Assembly: GCA_965267435.1 (NCBI GenBank)
Contig: OZ253960.1
Coordinates: 2,728,001-2,792,000 of the forward strand
DNA from: JAWPMT01 sp965267435
GTDB taxonomy: Bacteria; Bacteroidota; Bacteroidia; Cytophagales; Cyclobacteriaceae
DNA: 64,000 bases
Reading direction: 5' to 3'
This document shows, one piece after another, positions 1 through 8,129 of the stretch (within the stretch, counting starts at the first letter, position 1; each line of letters starts with the position of its first letter). The notes under the pieces are model-generated. The model was not told where the DNA came from and did no database searches. It saw only the letters and a list, made by a program, of their open reading frames with translations. A program made the position numbers and the translations under genes.

Positions 1-628
1 TGGCCCGGGCTTCGATCATGTTGAGAAACTCCGGCTTAGAGATGTAGGTCTCAGGTTCGCTGCTATTGGGATCGAAAAATTGTGACTTGTAGGCCTTGAT
101 CGCCTCGATCTTTTGCTCGTGACTATCAGAAATGTCCACGATGAAGTCTGGCGTCAGCGACACACTTTGGATCATGTGATAGAGTTTCTTCGGGCGCCAG
201 GGTTGCTGCTCTCCCTCCTCGTCCACCGTAGGTACTTTCGCCAGACCGGACTTGAAGAACGCCTCTTCCACCAGTCGGGAGGCGCGTCCATGATCGGGAT
301 GGCGATCATATGGGGCATTGGTGATGACAATATCGGGCCGATACTTACGAATGGCTCTCATGACCGTCAATTGGCTCTCCTGATCGTTGGCAAAGAACGC
401 ATCCGGAAGTTCGAGGTTCTCACGAGCGGAGAGCCCCATGACTTCTGCTGCGGCCTTGGCTTCCGCTTCACGCTGTTCGGCAGAACCCCTTGTGCCCATC
501 TCTCCTCTGGTGAGGTCCACAATGCCGGCCTTTCGCCCTTGCTTGATGTGAGATATGAGTATACCGGCGCAAGACAGCTCCACATCATCCGGATGGGCGG
601 CTATGGCTAGAATATCAAGTTTCGTCAA
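1..628 (-). CDS. bshB1: Bacillithiol biosynthesis deacetylase BshB1 (3' end cut by the window)
   Basis: A LmbE-like zinc-dependent deacetylase that removes acetyl from GlcNAc-malate, the second step of bacillithiol synthesis in the cytoplasm. The reverse-strand reading opens LTKLDILAIAAHPDDVELSC, with the family's N-terminal metal motif HPDD, followed by DLTRGEMGTRG and later YDRHPDHGRAS, whose His residues complete the metal site. About 209 residues are visible and the frame is open at base 1; the family is usually about 235-240 residues, so only the C-terminus is missing. The start is taken as TTG at 626-628 because the reading then begins right at the family's conserved N-terminus; no in-frame ATG lies nearby. 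It lies downstream of trxB on the same strand but is separated from it by a terminator. A thiol-redox neighbourhood (trxB) suits the role. Confidence 0.88.
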   Translation of the reverse strand, partial: MTKLDILAIAAHPDDVELSCAGILISHIKQGRKAGIVDLTRGEMGTRGSAEQREAEAKAAAEVMGLSARENLELPDAFFANDQESQLTVMRAIRKYRPDIVITNAPYDRHPDHGRASRLVEEAFFKSGLAKVPTVDEEGEQQPWRPKKLYHMIQSVSLTPDFIVDISDSHEQKIEAIKAYKSQFFDPNSSEPETYISKPEFLNMIEARA

Positions 629-644
629 TTGATTGGATGGTTGG

Positions 645-676
645 TAAAAGAAAAAGCCCGCCAGGTAGCGGGCTCA
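645..676 (-). terminator. Rho-independent terminator after trxB
   Basis: On the minus strand a 7-bp stem (AGCCCGC, read 674-668, with its complement at 661-655) and a 6-nt loop are followed by a T-rich run (TTTTTCTTTT). It lies about 20 nt after the trxB stop codon and before bshB1. Confidence 0.85.
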
Positions 677-695
677 TCTTGAATGATATTTGCAA

Positions 696-1649
696 TCAGG
701 CTGTAGCCTGCTGAACTTCCAACTCCTTCTCTGCCAAGAACTTCTCGGCATCCAGAGCGCCCATACAACCACTACCCGCAGCCGTTACGGCCTGTCGGTA
801 GATCTTGTCCTGCGCATCGCCTGTCGCGAATACACCGGGCACATTGGTGCGCGACGAATCTGGCTGCGTAACGATATAGCCGCTTTCGTCCATATCTAAC
901 CAGCCCTTGAAGATATCGGTATTCGGTTGATGGCCGATGGCAACAAAGAATCCCTGTACCTCCAAATCACTGATAGCACCGGTCTGATTGTTTCGGACTT
1001 TAACTGTTGCGACCTCATCATCGCCCAGGATGTCCTCCACTTCAGTATTCCATAGCACCTCAATATTCGGGGCGCTCTTAACTCGCTGCTGCATGATCTG
1101 AGATGCTCGCATCTCGTCTCTGCGGACGAGCATATAGACTTTATTGGCCAACTTGGACAGATAAGTCGCTTCTTCAGCGGCGGTATCACCACCACCAACA
1201 ACGACCACATCCTGCCCCTTGAAGAAGAAGCCATCGCATACTGCGCATGCCGACACTCCCTTGCCATTGAACTTCTCTTCACCTTCCAGTCCTAGCCATT
1301 TGGCCGACGCACCGGTGGAAATGATCACAGACTCTGCCTCTATCTCATGCTTCTCATCAACCGTGGCCTTCAATGGCCATCCGGAGAAGTCCACACTTGT
1401 AACCATTCCATATCGGATGTCAGAGCCGAATCTTTCTGCTTGCGCTTGAAATTCGACCATCATCTGCGGTCCAGCAACACCATCAGGGTAACCGGGGTAA
1501 TTCTCTACATCAGTGGTGATAGTCAGCTGTCCTCCCGGTTGGCCTCCCTGATACAGCACTGGACGCAGACCGGCCCTGGCTGCATAAATGGCCGCAGTAT
1601 AACCTGCAGGGCCTGACCCTATGATCAGAACTTGAACTTTTTCACTCAT
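696..1649 (-). CDS. trxB: Thioredoxin-disulfide reductase
   Basis: FAD- and NADPH-dependent cytoplasmic flavoenzyme that reduces thioredoxin. The 317-residue protein has the usual length. It shows the N-terminal FAD dinucleotide fold GSGPAGYTAA (residues 11-20), the redox-active CAVC pair at 135-138, the NADPH-binding GGGDTAAEE at about 152-160, and the C-terminal FAD-contacting FATGDAQD motif followed by the conserved AVTAAGSGCMGA stretch. The start ATG at 1647-1649 matches the family's N-terminus. It lies 83 bp downstream of rpoD on the same strand. The gap contains an 18-bp dyad that could carry a control site, and a strong terminator closes the gene. Nothing is missing from the active sites. 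Confidence 0.97.
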   Translation of the reverse strand: MSEKVQVLIIGSGPAGYTAAIYAARAGLRPVLYQGGQPGGQLTITTDVENYPGYPDGVAGPQMMVEFQAQAERFGSDIRYGMVTSVDFSGWPLKATVDEKHEIEAESVIISTGASAKWLGLEGEEKFNGKGVSACAVCDGFFFKGQDVVVVGGGDTAAEEATYLSKLANKVYMLVRRDEMRASQIMQQRVKSAPNIEVLWNTEVEDILGDDEVATVKVRNNQTGAISDLEVQGFFVAIGHQPNTDIFKGWLDMDESGYIVTQPDSSRTNVPGVFATGDAQDKIYRQAVTAAGSGCMGALDAEKFLAEKELEVQQATA

Positions 1650-1682
1650 GTATTTCAGAATTTACAGATACAACGATCTTGG

Positions 1683-1700
1683 TCGCAAATGGATTTGCGA
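1683..1700. promoter_or_regulatory. Perfect 8-bp inverted repeat with 2-bp spacer upstream of trxB
   Basis: TCGCAAAT-GG-ATTTGCGA lies in the 83-bp gap between rpoD and trxB, 34-51 bp upstream of the trxB start. The two-base spacer is too short for a good RNA hairpin and no T-run follows, so a protein-binding dyad is more likely than a terminator. No particular regulator is implied. Confidence 0.35.
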
Positions 1701-1732
1701 AAATAAGTGAAATCTCAAATATGTCAGTTGGG

Positions 1733-2596
1733 TTACCCTAGGTAAGTCTTCAGCGCCTTGCAACGCGAAGTCTGACGTAGCCGGCGTATGGCCTTTTCCT
1801 TGATCTGTCGCACCCTTTCCCTGGTGAGATCGAACTTCTCACCGATCTCTTCAAGTGTCAATGGTGAAACTCCATTAAGACCAAAGTAGTAAGTCACAAC
1901 GTCGTTTTCCCTGGGCGTAAGCGTTGCCAGGACTCGCTCCACTTCATGGCTGAGCGACTCGGACAACAAGTCTCCGTCAGGTGTGAGGTCGTCGTCTGAC
2001 TCCATCACATCCAGGAGGCTGTGCTCCTCCCCTTGCTGAAAGGGCGCATCCATTGAGACGTGTCGGCCTGAGATTTTGAGGGTGTCAACCACTTCTTTCT
2101 CCTCCACACCGATCTGCTCGGAGATCTCGTAGGGAGAAGGTTCACGTTCAAACTTCTGCTCAAGTTCCGAGAAGGCCCTGGCCATTTTATTGAGAGAACC
2201 TACCCTATTGAGTGGCAGGCGGACAATTCGTGATTGCTCCGCTAGCGCTTGCAGGATAGATTGTCTGATCCACCAGACCGCATAGGAAATGAATTTGAAA
2301 CCACGAGTTTCATCGAAGCGCTGAGCGGCTTTGATCAAACCCAAGTTGCCCTCGTTGATGAGGTCACCCAAAGTCAGTCCTTGATTCTGGTATTGTTTGG
2401 CTACTGACACGACAAAGCGCAAATTGGCTTTTGTCAGTTTTTCTAGAGCGACGGTGTCGCCAGCTTTGATCTTTCTGGCGAGTTCTACTTCGTCGTCGAT
2501 AGTCAGCAGGTCTACCCTGCCGATTTCTTGCAAATACTTATCGAGAGATGCGCTCTCCCGATTAGTAATTTGCTTACTAATTTTCAGCTGTCTCAT
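1733..2596 (-). CDS. rpoD: Primary RNA polymerase sigma factor (sigma-70 family, Bacteroidota type)
   Basis: This is the housekeeping sigma factor that directs core RNA polymerase to TTG...TAnnTTTG promoters in Bacteroidota. The 287-residue protein lacks the long region 1.1 and non-conserved insert of E. coli RpoD, which is normal for this phylum. Region 1.2 is near the N-terminus (DKYLQEIGRVDLLT). Region 2 carries NLRFVVSVAKQYQNQGL and the -10-binding, strand-opening stretch FISYAVWWIRQSI. Region 3 follows, and region 4.2 has an HTH with LTLEEIGEKFDLTRERVRQI near residue 260. It is 71 bp downstream of pnp and 83 bp upstream of trxB, all on the same strand. The dyad over the pnp stop codon may separate its transcription from pnp. 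Confidence 0.95.
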   Translation of the reverse strand: MRQLKISKQITNRESASLDKYLQEIGRVDLLTIDDEVELARKIKAGDTVALEKLTKANLRFVVSVAKQYQNQGLTLGDLINEGNLGLIKAAQRFDETRGFKFISYAVWWIRQSILQALAEQSRIVRLPLNRVGSLNKMARAFSELEQKFEREPSPYEISEQIGVEEKEVVDTLKISGRHVSMDAPFQQGEEHSLLDVMESDDDLTPDGDLLSESLSHEVERVLATLTPRENDVVTYYFGLNGVSPLTLEEIGEKFDLTRERVRQIKEKAIRRLRQTSRCKALKTYLG

Positions 2597-2639
2597 TTTG
2601 GCGGCGATAATATATAGAGCCGCCCGGTGTTCTTTGGTT

Positions 2640-2670
2640 TAAATTAAGCGGCTCTTCACCGCCTAATTTA
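2640..2670 (-). terminator. Long dyad overlapping the pnp stop codon, possible terminator
   Basis: TAAATTAAGCGG and CCGCCTAATTTA form a 12-bp stem with a single non-Watson-Crick (G-T) position and a 7-nt loop. The pnp stop codon (2668-2670) lies inside it. The outer stem is AT-rich, but no separate T-run follows, so termination is plausible rather than certain. Confidence 0.45.
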
Positions 2671-4809
2671 ATGAGCTTTCTCTTTTCTTTCGGGTCTTGG
2701 AAGCAAAACTTTTCGTGATAATCGATATTTTCCTGTTTTTTTATCGACTTCGATCAGCTTAATCTTCACCTCTTCTCCTACTTCGAGTACACCATCCATT
2801 TTTTCGAGGCGCTCCCACTTGATCTCAGAGATGTGGAGGAGACCTTCTTTTCCGGGTAAGAATTCGATGAATGCTCCGAATGGCATGATGGACTTCACCT
2901 TGCCATCATAGACCTCTCCCTCTTCGGGAACGGCGACGATATTCTTCACCCAGTTGTGGGCGCTGTCGAGCTGCTCCTTGCCTGAGGCAAAGATATTGAC
3001 CAGACCGCCTTCTTTCGTCTCTTCGATGACAACCGTAGCACCAGTCTCGCGCTGAATTTCCTGCACAACCTTACCACCAGGCCCGATCACTGCACCGATC
3101 ATATCTCGCTCAATCTTGATAGAGATTAGTCGTGGCGCATTTGGTTTCAGTTCAGGTCTAGGTTCGGCGATGGTCTCGGTCAATTTGCCAAGTATGTGAA
3201 GACGACCAGCCTTAGCTTGCATGAGTGCCTCCTTCAGGATATCGTAAGACAGGCCATCCACCTTGATGTCCATCTGACAAGCGGTGATACCATCAGCAGT
3301 ACCCGTCACTTTGAAATCCATATCTCCCAGGTGATCCTCATCACCGAGGATATCGGAAAGGATGGCATAGCGACCAGTCTCTGCATCTGAGATCATACCC
3401 ATGGCAATACCTGAAACGGGCTTCTTGAGCTGAATACCAGCATCCAAAATCGCCATCGTTCCAGCACATACTGTAGCCATGGAGGAGGAACCATTCGATT
3501 CCAAAATATCAGAGACAACACGAATGGTGTAGGGATTGTCATCTACAGAAGGTAGCATAGGCTTCAGGGCCCGCATGGCTAGATTGCCATGTCCTACCTC
3601 ACGTCGACCAGGGCCTCTGTTGGGCCTCACTTCTCCGGTGGAGAACCCAGGGAAGTTGTAGTGCAAAATGAATTTGTTGTAACCAGAGATCATGGCGCCA
3701 TCGATCATCTGCTCATCGAGCTTCGACCCAAGTGTGACGGTCGTCAAAGACTGCGTTTCACCTCGGGTAAAGACGGCAGAACCATGTGCGCCTGGCAGAT
3801 AGTCAACCTCGCACCATATAGGTCGGATCTCGTCTGTCTTTCGACCGTCGAGACGAATTTTAGTATCAAGGACTGCGTTTCTCACGGCTTCTTTTTCCAC
3901 ATCGTGGAAGTACTTACCGATCAGAAACTGATCATACTCATGATCCTCAGGAAGGTTTTCAACAAAATCGTCGAGAATAGCCCTGAAGTTCGCTCCTCGT
4001 TGCTTCTTATTGGCAATTCCTTGCTTGGCAATCTCATATACGCGATCGTAGCTGTGCTCTTGAATCAACTTCTTCAGGTCTTCGTCGTGGTTTTCGTGAT
4101 CATATTCACGCAACTCGACACCACCAATGGCCTCCACTAGCTCGCTCTGCGCCTGACACTGCACCTTGACAGCCTCGTGGGCTACTTTGAGTGCTTCAAG
4201 CATCTCATCTTCCTGAGCCTCCTTCGCTTCGCCTTCCACCATAAGGATGTTTTTCGCATCAGCTGCGACGATCAAAGCCAAGGTCGCCTCTTCTATCTCC
4301 GCAGGCGTGGGATTGATTTTGTAATCATCACCATGTTTGATGACGCGCACTTCCGAGATGGGTCCATTGAAAGGGATATCGGATACCGCCAATGCTGACG
4401 ATGCAGCAAACGCAGCAAGGGCATCAGGCATTACATTTTCATCGGCAGAGATCAGTGAAATCATCACCTGCGTATCTGCGTGGTAATCAGATGGGAACAT
4501 GGGGCGTAGTGCCCTGTCTACGAGTCGGCAGATGAGGACCTCATGGTCCGAGAGCCTTCCTTCTCTTTTGAGGAAACCGCCGGGAATCTTACCGGCAGAT
4601 GCAAATTTTTCTTGATAATCAACGGAGAGAGGTAGGAAGTCTACATTCTCTCCAGCTTCTTCTTTTGATACAACCGTGGCCAATAGCATGGCATTTCCCA
4701 TGCGAACAACTACAGATCCGTTGGCCTGCTTCGCTAGCTTGCCGGTTTCTATCGTAATCTCCCTTCCATCGGGGAGATTGAATTTCTTTTCCTTGAAATT
4801 AGGTAACAT
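2668..4809 (-). CDS. pnp: Polyribonucleotide nucleotidyltransferase (PNPase)
   Basis: Phosphorolytic 3'-5' exoribonuclease of the RNA-degradation machinery, acting as a trimer in the cytoplasm. The 713-residue protein has the full family plan: a first RNase PH domain, an all-alpha linker around residues 210-310, a second, catalytic RNase PH domain (RPNRGPGRREVGHGNLA, then ESNGSSSMATVCAGT), a KH domain containing IGAVIGPGGKVVQEI at about residue 570, and a C-terminal S1 domain beginning near GEVYDGKVKSIMPFGAFIEF. The C-terminal tail is short and basic. The rpsO-pnp order is the classic bacterial one. A terminator lies between the two genes, so pnp may be expressed by read-through or from its own promoter. 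A short 6-bp hairpin (4836-4850) lies in the pnp leader. Confidence 0.97.
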   Translation of the reverse strand: MLPNFKEKKFNLPDGREITIETGKLAKQANGSVVVRMGNAMLLATVVSKEEAGENVDFLPLSVDYQEKFASAGKIPGGFLKREGRLSDHEVLICRLVDRALRPMFPSDYHADTQVMISLISADENVMPDALAAFAASSALAVSDIPFNGPISEVRVIKHGDDYKINPTPAEIEEATLALIVAADAKNILMVEGEAKEAQEDEMLEALKVAHEAVKVQCQAQSELVEAIGGVELREYDHENHDEDLKKLIQEHSYDRVYEIAKQGIANKKQRGANFRAILDDFVENLPEDHEYDQFLIGKYFHDVEKEAVRNAVLDTKIRLDGRKTDEIRPIWCEVDYLPGAHGSAVFTRGETQSLTTVTLGSKLDEQMIDGAMISGYNKFILHYNFPGFSTGEVRPNRGPGRREVGHGNLAMRALKPMLPSVDDNPYTIRVVSDILESNGSSSMATVCAGTMAILDAGIQLKKPVSGIAMGMISDAETGRYAILSDILGDEDHLGDMDFKVTGTADGITACQMDIKVDGLSYDILKEALMQAKAGRLHILGKLTETIAEPRPELKPNAPRLISIKIERDMIGAVIGPGGKVVQEIQRETGATVVIEETKEGGLVNIFASGKEQLDSAHNWVKNIVAVPEEGEVYDGKVKSIMPFGAFIEFLPGKEGLLHISEIKWERLEKMDGVLEVGEEVKIKLIEVDKKTGKYRLSRKVLLPRPERKEKAH

Positions 4810-4861
4810 TTAAAAAGGATTTTAATAAATCAAAGTGCCAGGGTCTGGCATAGATGGGCAC

Positions 4862-4888
4862 AAAAAAGGGATTCATGCGGAATCCCTT
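4862..4888 (-). terminator. Rho-independent terminator after rpsO
   Basis: On the minus strand AAGGGATTC - CGCAT - GAATCCCTT is followed by a T-run formed by 4862-4867. It begins 18 nt beyond the rpsO stop codon and lies in the leader of pnp, so it may act as an attenuator between the two genes. Confidence 0.85.
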
Positions 4889-4906
4889 GTCAGATGTTGA
4901 ATTTTC

Positions 4907-5176
4907 TTACTTTCGAATATTAAGCTTTGCAATGATGCTTCGATATCTCTCGATATCAGTCTTATAGAGGTGATCCAGTAACCTCCGTCTCTTACCCACC
5001 AACTTCAACAAGCCCAATCTAGATCCGTGATCTTTTTTGTTGGTCTTCAGATGCTGAGTAAGGTGATTGATGCGGAAAGTGAACAGCGCAATTTGAGACT
5101 CAGCTGATCCTGTGTCTTGCCCGTTACTTCCAAATTGAGTGAAAAGCTCCTCCTTCTTCTCTTTTGTTAAGTACAT
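4907..5176 (-). CDS. rpsO: 30S ribosomal protein S15
   Basis: Primary 16S rRNA-binding protein of the small subunit platform. With the start at the ATG of 5174-5176 the product is MYLTKEKKEELF..., 89 residues, exactly the family length. A longer in-frame reading exists up to 5236, but it adds a non-conserved stretch overlapping the preceding gene. The conserved features are GSAESQIALFTFRINHLTQHL, then KKDHGSRLGLLKLVGKRRRL and the C-terminal YRSIIAKLNIRK. Only 7 bp separate it from the upstream LptF/LptG-type gene, so the two are probably co-transcribed. A strong terminator follows. Confidence 0.97.
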   Translation of the reverse strand: MYLTKEKKEELFTQFGSNGQDTGSAESQIALFTFRINHLTQHLKTNKKDHGSRLGLLKLVGKRRRLLDHLYKTDIERYRSIIAKLNIRK

Positions 5177-5183
5177 TATCTCG

Positions 5184-6974
5184 TTATCTCTCGTTCTTCT
5201 GTCCTGTATTAGAAACCGCAAAGTTAGATGTACCACCGGTACTTTGCAAACTTTGTGCGTTTTGCTTTCGCTTCTGCCACCTTGCTTTCAATTTGTCAAG
5301 GACCACATTGTAGAAGTCGCCATCAAATAGTCTCGCATCTACTCTCGCCTGGCGCAAAAAGAAGAGTCCGATTGGCAATAGAATAAAGTCCGCCGTCCAG
5401 ACCGACAACATAGGGTCTGTTAGCCCCGCTTTTGCCCATTTTTCAGAGGTGATGGTGAAGACGTAATAAAGGATGAAAAAGAAGATGGACACGATCACCG
5501 GGACCCCCAGACCGCCTTTTTTGATGATGGCACCAAGCGGCGCTCCAATCAGGAACATGACAATGCAGGCAAATGCCTGGCTGTATTTTTTCCATTTCTC
5601 GACAGAATACTTGTTGACATTCACTTCCACCAGGTTCAGCCTGGACGTGATACCAACTATCTGGGACTTCACCGTTCTGGCCTCACTCAGCGCATTGTCG
5701 TATACCGACCGCACTTCGTAGGATTTTTGGAAACTTGCGTCCAGGTCCTCCCACGTCAATGTGCTGATCACTCGGTCCTTGAATGGGATCTTCTTTTTCA
5801 CGCGAGGAGCAGACAGGCTATCTCCAAAAATCGCCGCGTTTCGCTCATCGACCGATAGCACCTCCCTGCCGACCTTGGGCTGCGCGATCCGCAGCACAGC
5901 AGAATCCCCCTCTTTGACCAGTAATCGCCGAGACTGCTTCTTCAGCTTTTGTTTTAAATCCTGCCAATCAATATCAAAATCAAGCAGGAAAAATCCCGCC
6001 TGCTGCTCCTCCGCAGACAGCGAGTCTGGATTCACCGGCACAATCAATATGTCTTCCACCTCGATTCGGTCAGACAAGTGATGCCTGAGCACGTTTTTAG
6101 TTGCTCGGGCAAAATCATCTTTGACTACTTGCCGCTGGTTTACAAGGGAATCGAGATCCGCGGTCAGTTGGGCGATGTTTTTCATCTGACGGTTGTTGCG
6201 AAAGAGCTTGTCGTCGGTGTTTATCAGACCAAAGGAAGATAAGTCGAAAACGATCTCCATCTGATCAAATTTGGTGCGGTAGAAGTAATCGACAGGACTA
6301 GCGTTCTTTCGTTCCTCTCGGATCGCACTTCCATCAAACAGCTCAAGCTTCAGATAACGGTCATTGGCAAAGGTGTACATGCGGCTTGAGTCGGCCATGA
6401 TCAGCGCCTTGTTGCCCAACTTCTGGGTGTGGTCGTAGATGAAAACTTCTTTTAGTGTAGTGTTATCAGGTAACTTTTCTTTGACCTTGATGCTGTAATC
6501 CGGGATACCATTATAGAAGACCCCAGGCTTAATATCTAAAGCCGGCTTGGTGTGTTTGATATCGTACAGAAGACTGTAGGCCTGCAAATTGGCTGCAGGC
6601 ACAATATGGTTGTTAAATTGAAAAGCCCCATAAGCAATGAATATGACAAAGATGAAAATGGGACGCAGTGCGCGAAGCAATGATATACCTGCTCCTTTGA
6701 TAGCTGTGAGTTCAAAATGCTCCCCCAAATTACCGAAGGTCATCAGCGAAGAAACGAGAATCCCCAATGGCAGGGAAACAGACAGCATGTTGAGACTAAA
6801 ATAGAAAAGGAGCTCCGCGAAAACAGAAAAACCCAAGTCCTTGCCGACAAAATCATCGAAGTACTTGAGCATGTACTGAATCAGCAAGATAAACGTCGCC
6901 ACCGCAGTGGTGAGCACAAAGGGCGCCAGGAAAGATTTGAGAATCAAGCGATCCAGTCTACGCATACCTATCAC
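5184..6974 (-). CDS. LptF/LptG family permease (lipopolysaccharide export)
   Basis: Inner-membrane permease of the YjgP/YjgQ family; in the Lpt system such proteins couple the LptB ATPase to LPS extraction and delivery to LptC/LptA. The protein has 596 residues, longer than the roughly 360 of E. coli LptF/G, as is common in Bacteroidota. The N-terminal half has three membrane segments (about residues 17-37, 57-85 and 103-122) with the family stretch LPLGILVSSLMTFGNLGEHFELTA. A large periplasmic part follows, and further membrane segments lie after about residue 460 (FACIVMFLIGAPLGAIIKKGGLG). The start could be ATG at 6974 or the fourth codon (also ATG). F and G cannot be told apart here. It lies between the START-like gene and rpsO in a compact minus-strand unit. 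Confidence 0.9.
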   Translation of the reverse strand: MIGMRRLDRLILKSFLAPFVLTTAVATFILLIQYMLKYFDDFVGKDLGFSVFAELLFYFSLNMLSVSLPLGILVSSLMTFGNLGEHFELTAIKGAGISLLRALRPIFIFVIFIAYGAFQFNNHIVPAANLQAYSLLYDIKHTKPALDIKPGVFYNGIPDYSIKVKEKLPDNTTLKEVFIYDHTQKLGNKALIMADSSRMYTFANDRYLKLELFDGSAIREERKNASPVDYFYRTKFDQMEIVFDLSSFGLINTDDKLFRNNRQMKNIAQLTADLDSLVNQRQVVKDDFARATKNVLRHHLSDRIEVEDILIVPVNPDSLSAEEQQAGFFLLDFDIDWQDLKQKLKKQSRRLLVKEGDSAVLRIAQPKVGREVLSVDERNAAIFGDSLSAPRVKKKIPFKDRVISTLTWEDLDASFQKSYEVRSVYDNALSEARTVKSQIVGITSRLNLVEVNVNKYSVEKWKKYSQAFACIVMFLIGAPLGAIIKKGGLGVPVIVSIFFFILYYVFTITSEKWAKAGLTDPMLSVWTADFILLPIGLFFLRQARVDARLFDGDFYNVVLDKLKARWQKRKQNAQSLQSTGGTSNFAVSNTGQKNER

Positions 6975-7024
6975 GAACGTTACCTTACTCTTTGGAAACG
7001 GGCAAAGCTAATGGTTGTTATGCC

Positions 7025-7420
7025 CTATCCGCCAACAATTTCTTTCAAATCATGGATGAGTCCTTCCCACAACTCCTCTGTTTCTTCCACATCCATGTCC
7101 GAATAGTCCGTGACTCGCACAAAGAGTTCTTGAGTCAATTCATTGACTTCCAGTCGCATCTCCACGAAATTCGGCTCGTCGTCGTCTTCAGTTTCCGTAT
7201 CTAAGAACTCGAATTTCACATGGTGATTTGATCGGCTTGAAACCATCTTGGCCTTGTTCTCTTCCCCATCCCAAATGATCGTATAGACTTTATCCTCATT
7301 ATTCACATTGACATCATCCGCAAACCACTGGGAAAGACCCGAAGCCGTGGAGATATAAGGGTAAAGCATCTTTTTTGAGGCCCTAAACCCATATTCTCCT
7401 ATGAATTTGTTCTTAGCCAT
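7025..7420 (-). CDS. START-like domain protein conserved in Bacteroidota
   Basis: A 131-residue soluble, acidic protein that resembles the SRPBCC/AHSA1 superfamily, whose helix-grip fold binds hydrophobic ligands. The order is an N-terminal basic stretch (MAKNKFIGEYGFRASKKMLYP), a WFADDVNV motif typical of AHSA1-like proteins, beta-strand segments such as VYTIIWDGEENKAKMV and HHVKFEFLD, a very acidic loop (TETEDDDE), and a C-terminal amphipathic helix (EELWEGLIHDLKEIVGG). No signal peptide is visible. It is the first gene of the unit that continues with the LptF/LptG-type permease and rpsO. A candidate promoter lies just upstream and diverges from the tRNA. The ligand is unknown. Confidence 0.8.
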   Translation of the reverse strand: MAKNKFIGEYGFRASKKMLYPYISTASGLSQWFADDVNVNNEDKVYTIIWDGEENKAKMVSSRSNHHVKFEFLDTETEDDDEPNFVEMRLEVNELTQELFVRVTDYSDMDVEETEELWEGLIHDLKEIVGG

Positions 7421-7437
7421 GCACTAAAAAGTTTCGA

Positions 7438-7467
7438 ACAAGGTATAAAAAAATTTTTAACCACCAA
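7438..7467 (-). promoter_or_regulatory. Candidate Bacteroidota-type promoter of the START-like gene
   Basis: On the minus strand TTG (7467-7465) is followed after exactly 19 nt by TACCTTGT (7445-7438), a partial match (four of six fixed positions) to TAnnTTTG. The predicted transcript would begin close to the ATG at 7420. Confidence 0.35.
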
Positions 7468-7487
7468 TCTCAAAAAGCAAAAGTCCT

Positions 7488-7495
7488 TAACTTTG
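7488..7495 (+). promoter_or_regulatory. -7 element of the tRNA-Met promoter
   Basis: TAACTTTG is an exact match to the Bacteroidota -7 consensus TAnnTTTG and lies 27 bp upstream of the first base of the tRNA. No TTG is seen at the expected -33 position. Confidence 0.5.
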
Positions 7496-7522
7496 CACCT
7501 CTTTTCAAGAAAAGGCATTTTT

Positions 7523-7596
7523 GGCGAGGTAGCTCAGCTGGTTAGAGCGTCGGATTCATAACCCGGAGGCCGGGGGTTCAAGTCCCCCTCTCGCTA
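7523..7596 (+). tRNA. tRNA-Met (anticodon CAT), elongator-like
   Basis: A 74-nt cloverleaf: acceptor stem GGCGAGG pairs with TCTCGCT (two G-T pairs), with discriminator A. The D arm is GCTC...GAGC, the anticodon loop is TTCATAA with CAT at positions 34-36, and the T arm is GGGGGTTCAAGTCCCCC. The CCA end is not encoded. The anticodon stem lacks the three G-C pairs of initiator tRNA, so an elongator (or, less likely, the lysidine-modified isoleucine tRNA) is favoured. A T-run follows at 7598-7603. Confidence 0.93.
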
Positions 7597-7603
7597 CTTT
7601 TTT

Positions 7604-8093
7604 CTCCCCTCCTTTCTGACTGCAAAATGACGATAGCGAATGCTCGAAAATTTTCATTTGCCAAAATCTCTTACAACCAAGGTTCCCGCCACATTAGCCT
7701 TGGGGCAACTGTTGGAAGATACAGGATTTTCACTGAATAAAAAATGATTTGAACCGCCTCCTTTGAGCATGGTTCGTCATGGACGTTTCTCAAAGAGTGT
7801 GCTACTCCACGAGCCCCAAAAACCTGTGGAAAAACGTCGTCTCCGGTAACAGGTCCAAGGATAGGCAAATGACCTCCAGTCTGCCCTTCCCAAGGTCGAA
7901 AAAGGAACGCGTATACACATCGTTGCCTCCGTTATCCACACCTTCACAAAAACTATGCATATGACGGCTTGTGAGAATTATCCCGAAGCGGTTGACCACA
8001 CTCATGGCTCACGCAACTAACTGTCTGTCAATCAGTAATGATTTTTTGAATGAACGATCAAATAATAATGTCAAAAAAACACTAGTAGCGGTC
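7604..8093. other. Gap without a supported gene
   Basis: About 490 bp after the tRNA. Only short open frames of 60-90 codons exist on both strands, and none has a recognisable product. No rnpB, tmRNA, 6S or SRP RNA signature was recognised. Confidence 0.6.
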
Positions 8094-8124
8094 TTTGAAA
8101 TAATTCCGGAATCTTCTACATTTG
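8094..8124 (+). promoter_or_regulatory. Consensus Bacteroidota promoter of a candidate small RNA
   Basis: TTTG at 8094-8097, a 19-nt spacer, then TACATTTG at 8117-8124. Both elements and the spacing fit the Bacteroidota housekeeping promoter pattern exactly. Transcription would begin near 8129-8131. Confidence 0.65.
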
Positions 8125-8129
8125 ATCCA

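Noticed and set aside
113..610. 165-codon plus-strand frame opposite bshB1
   Set aside because: The minus-strand reading has all BshB1 motifs; this one is its shadow.
7671..8005. Small overlapping reading frames on both strands after the tRNA
   Set aside because: They are short, mutually overlapping, without recognisable domains or clear start sites.
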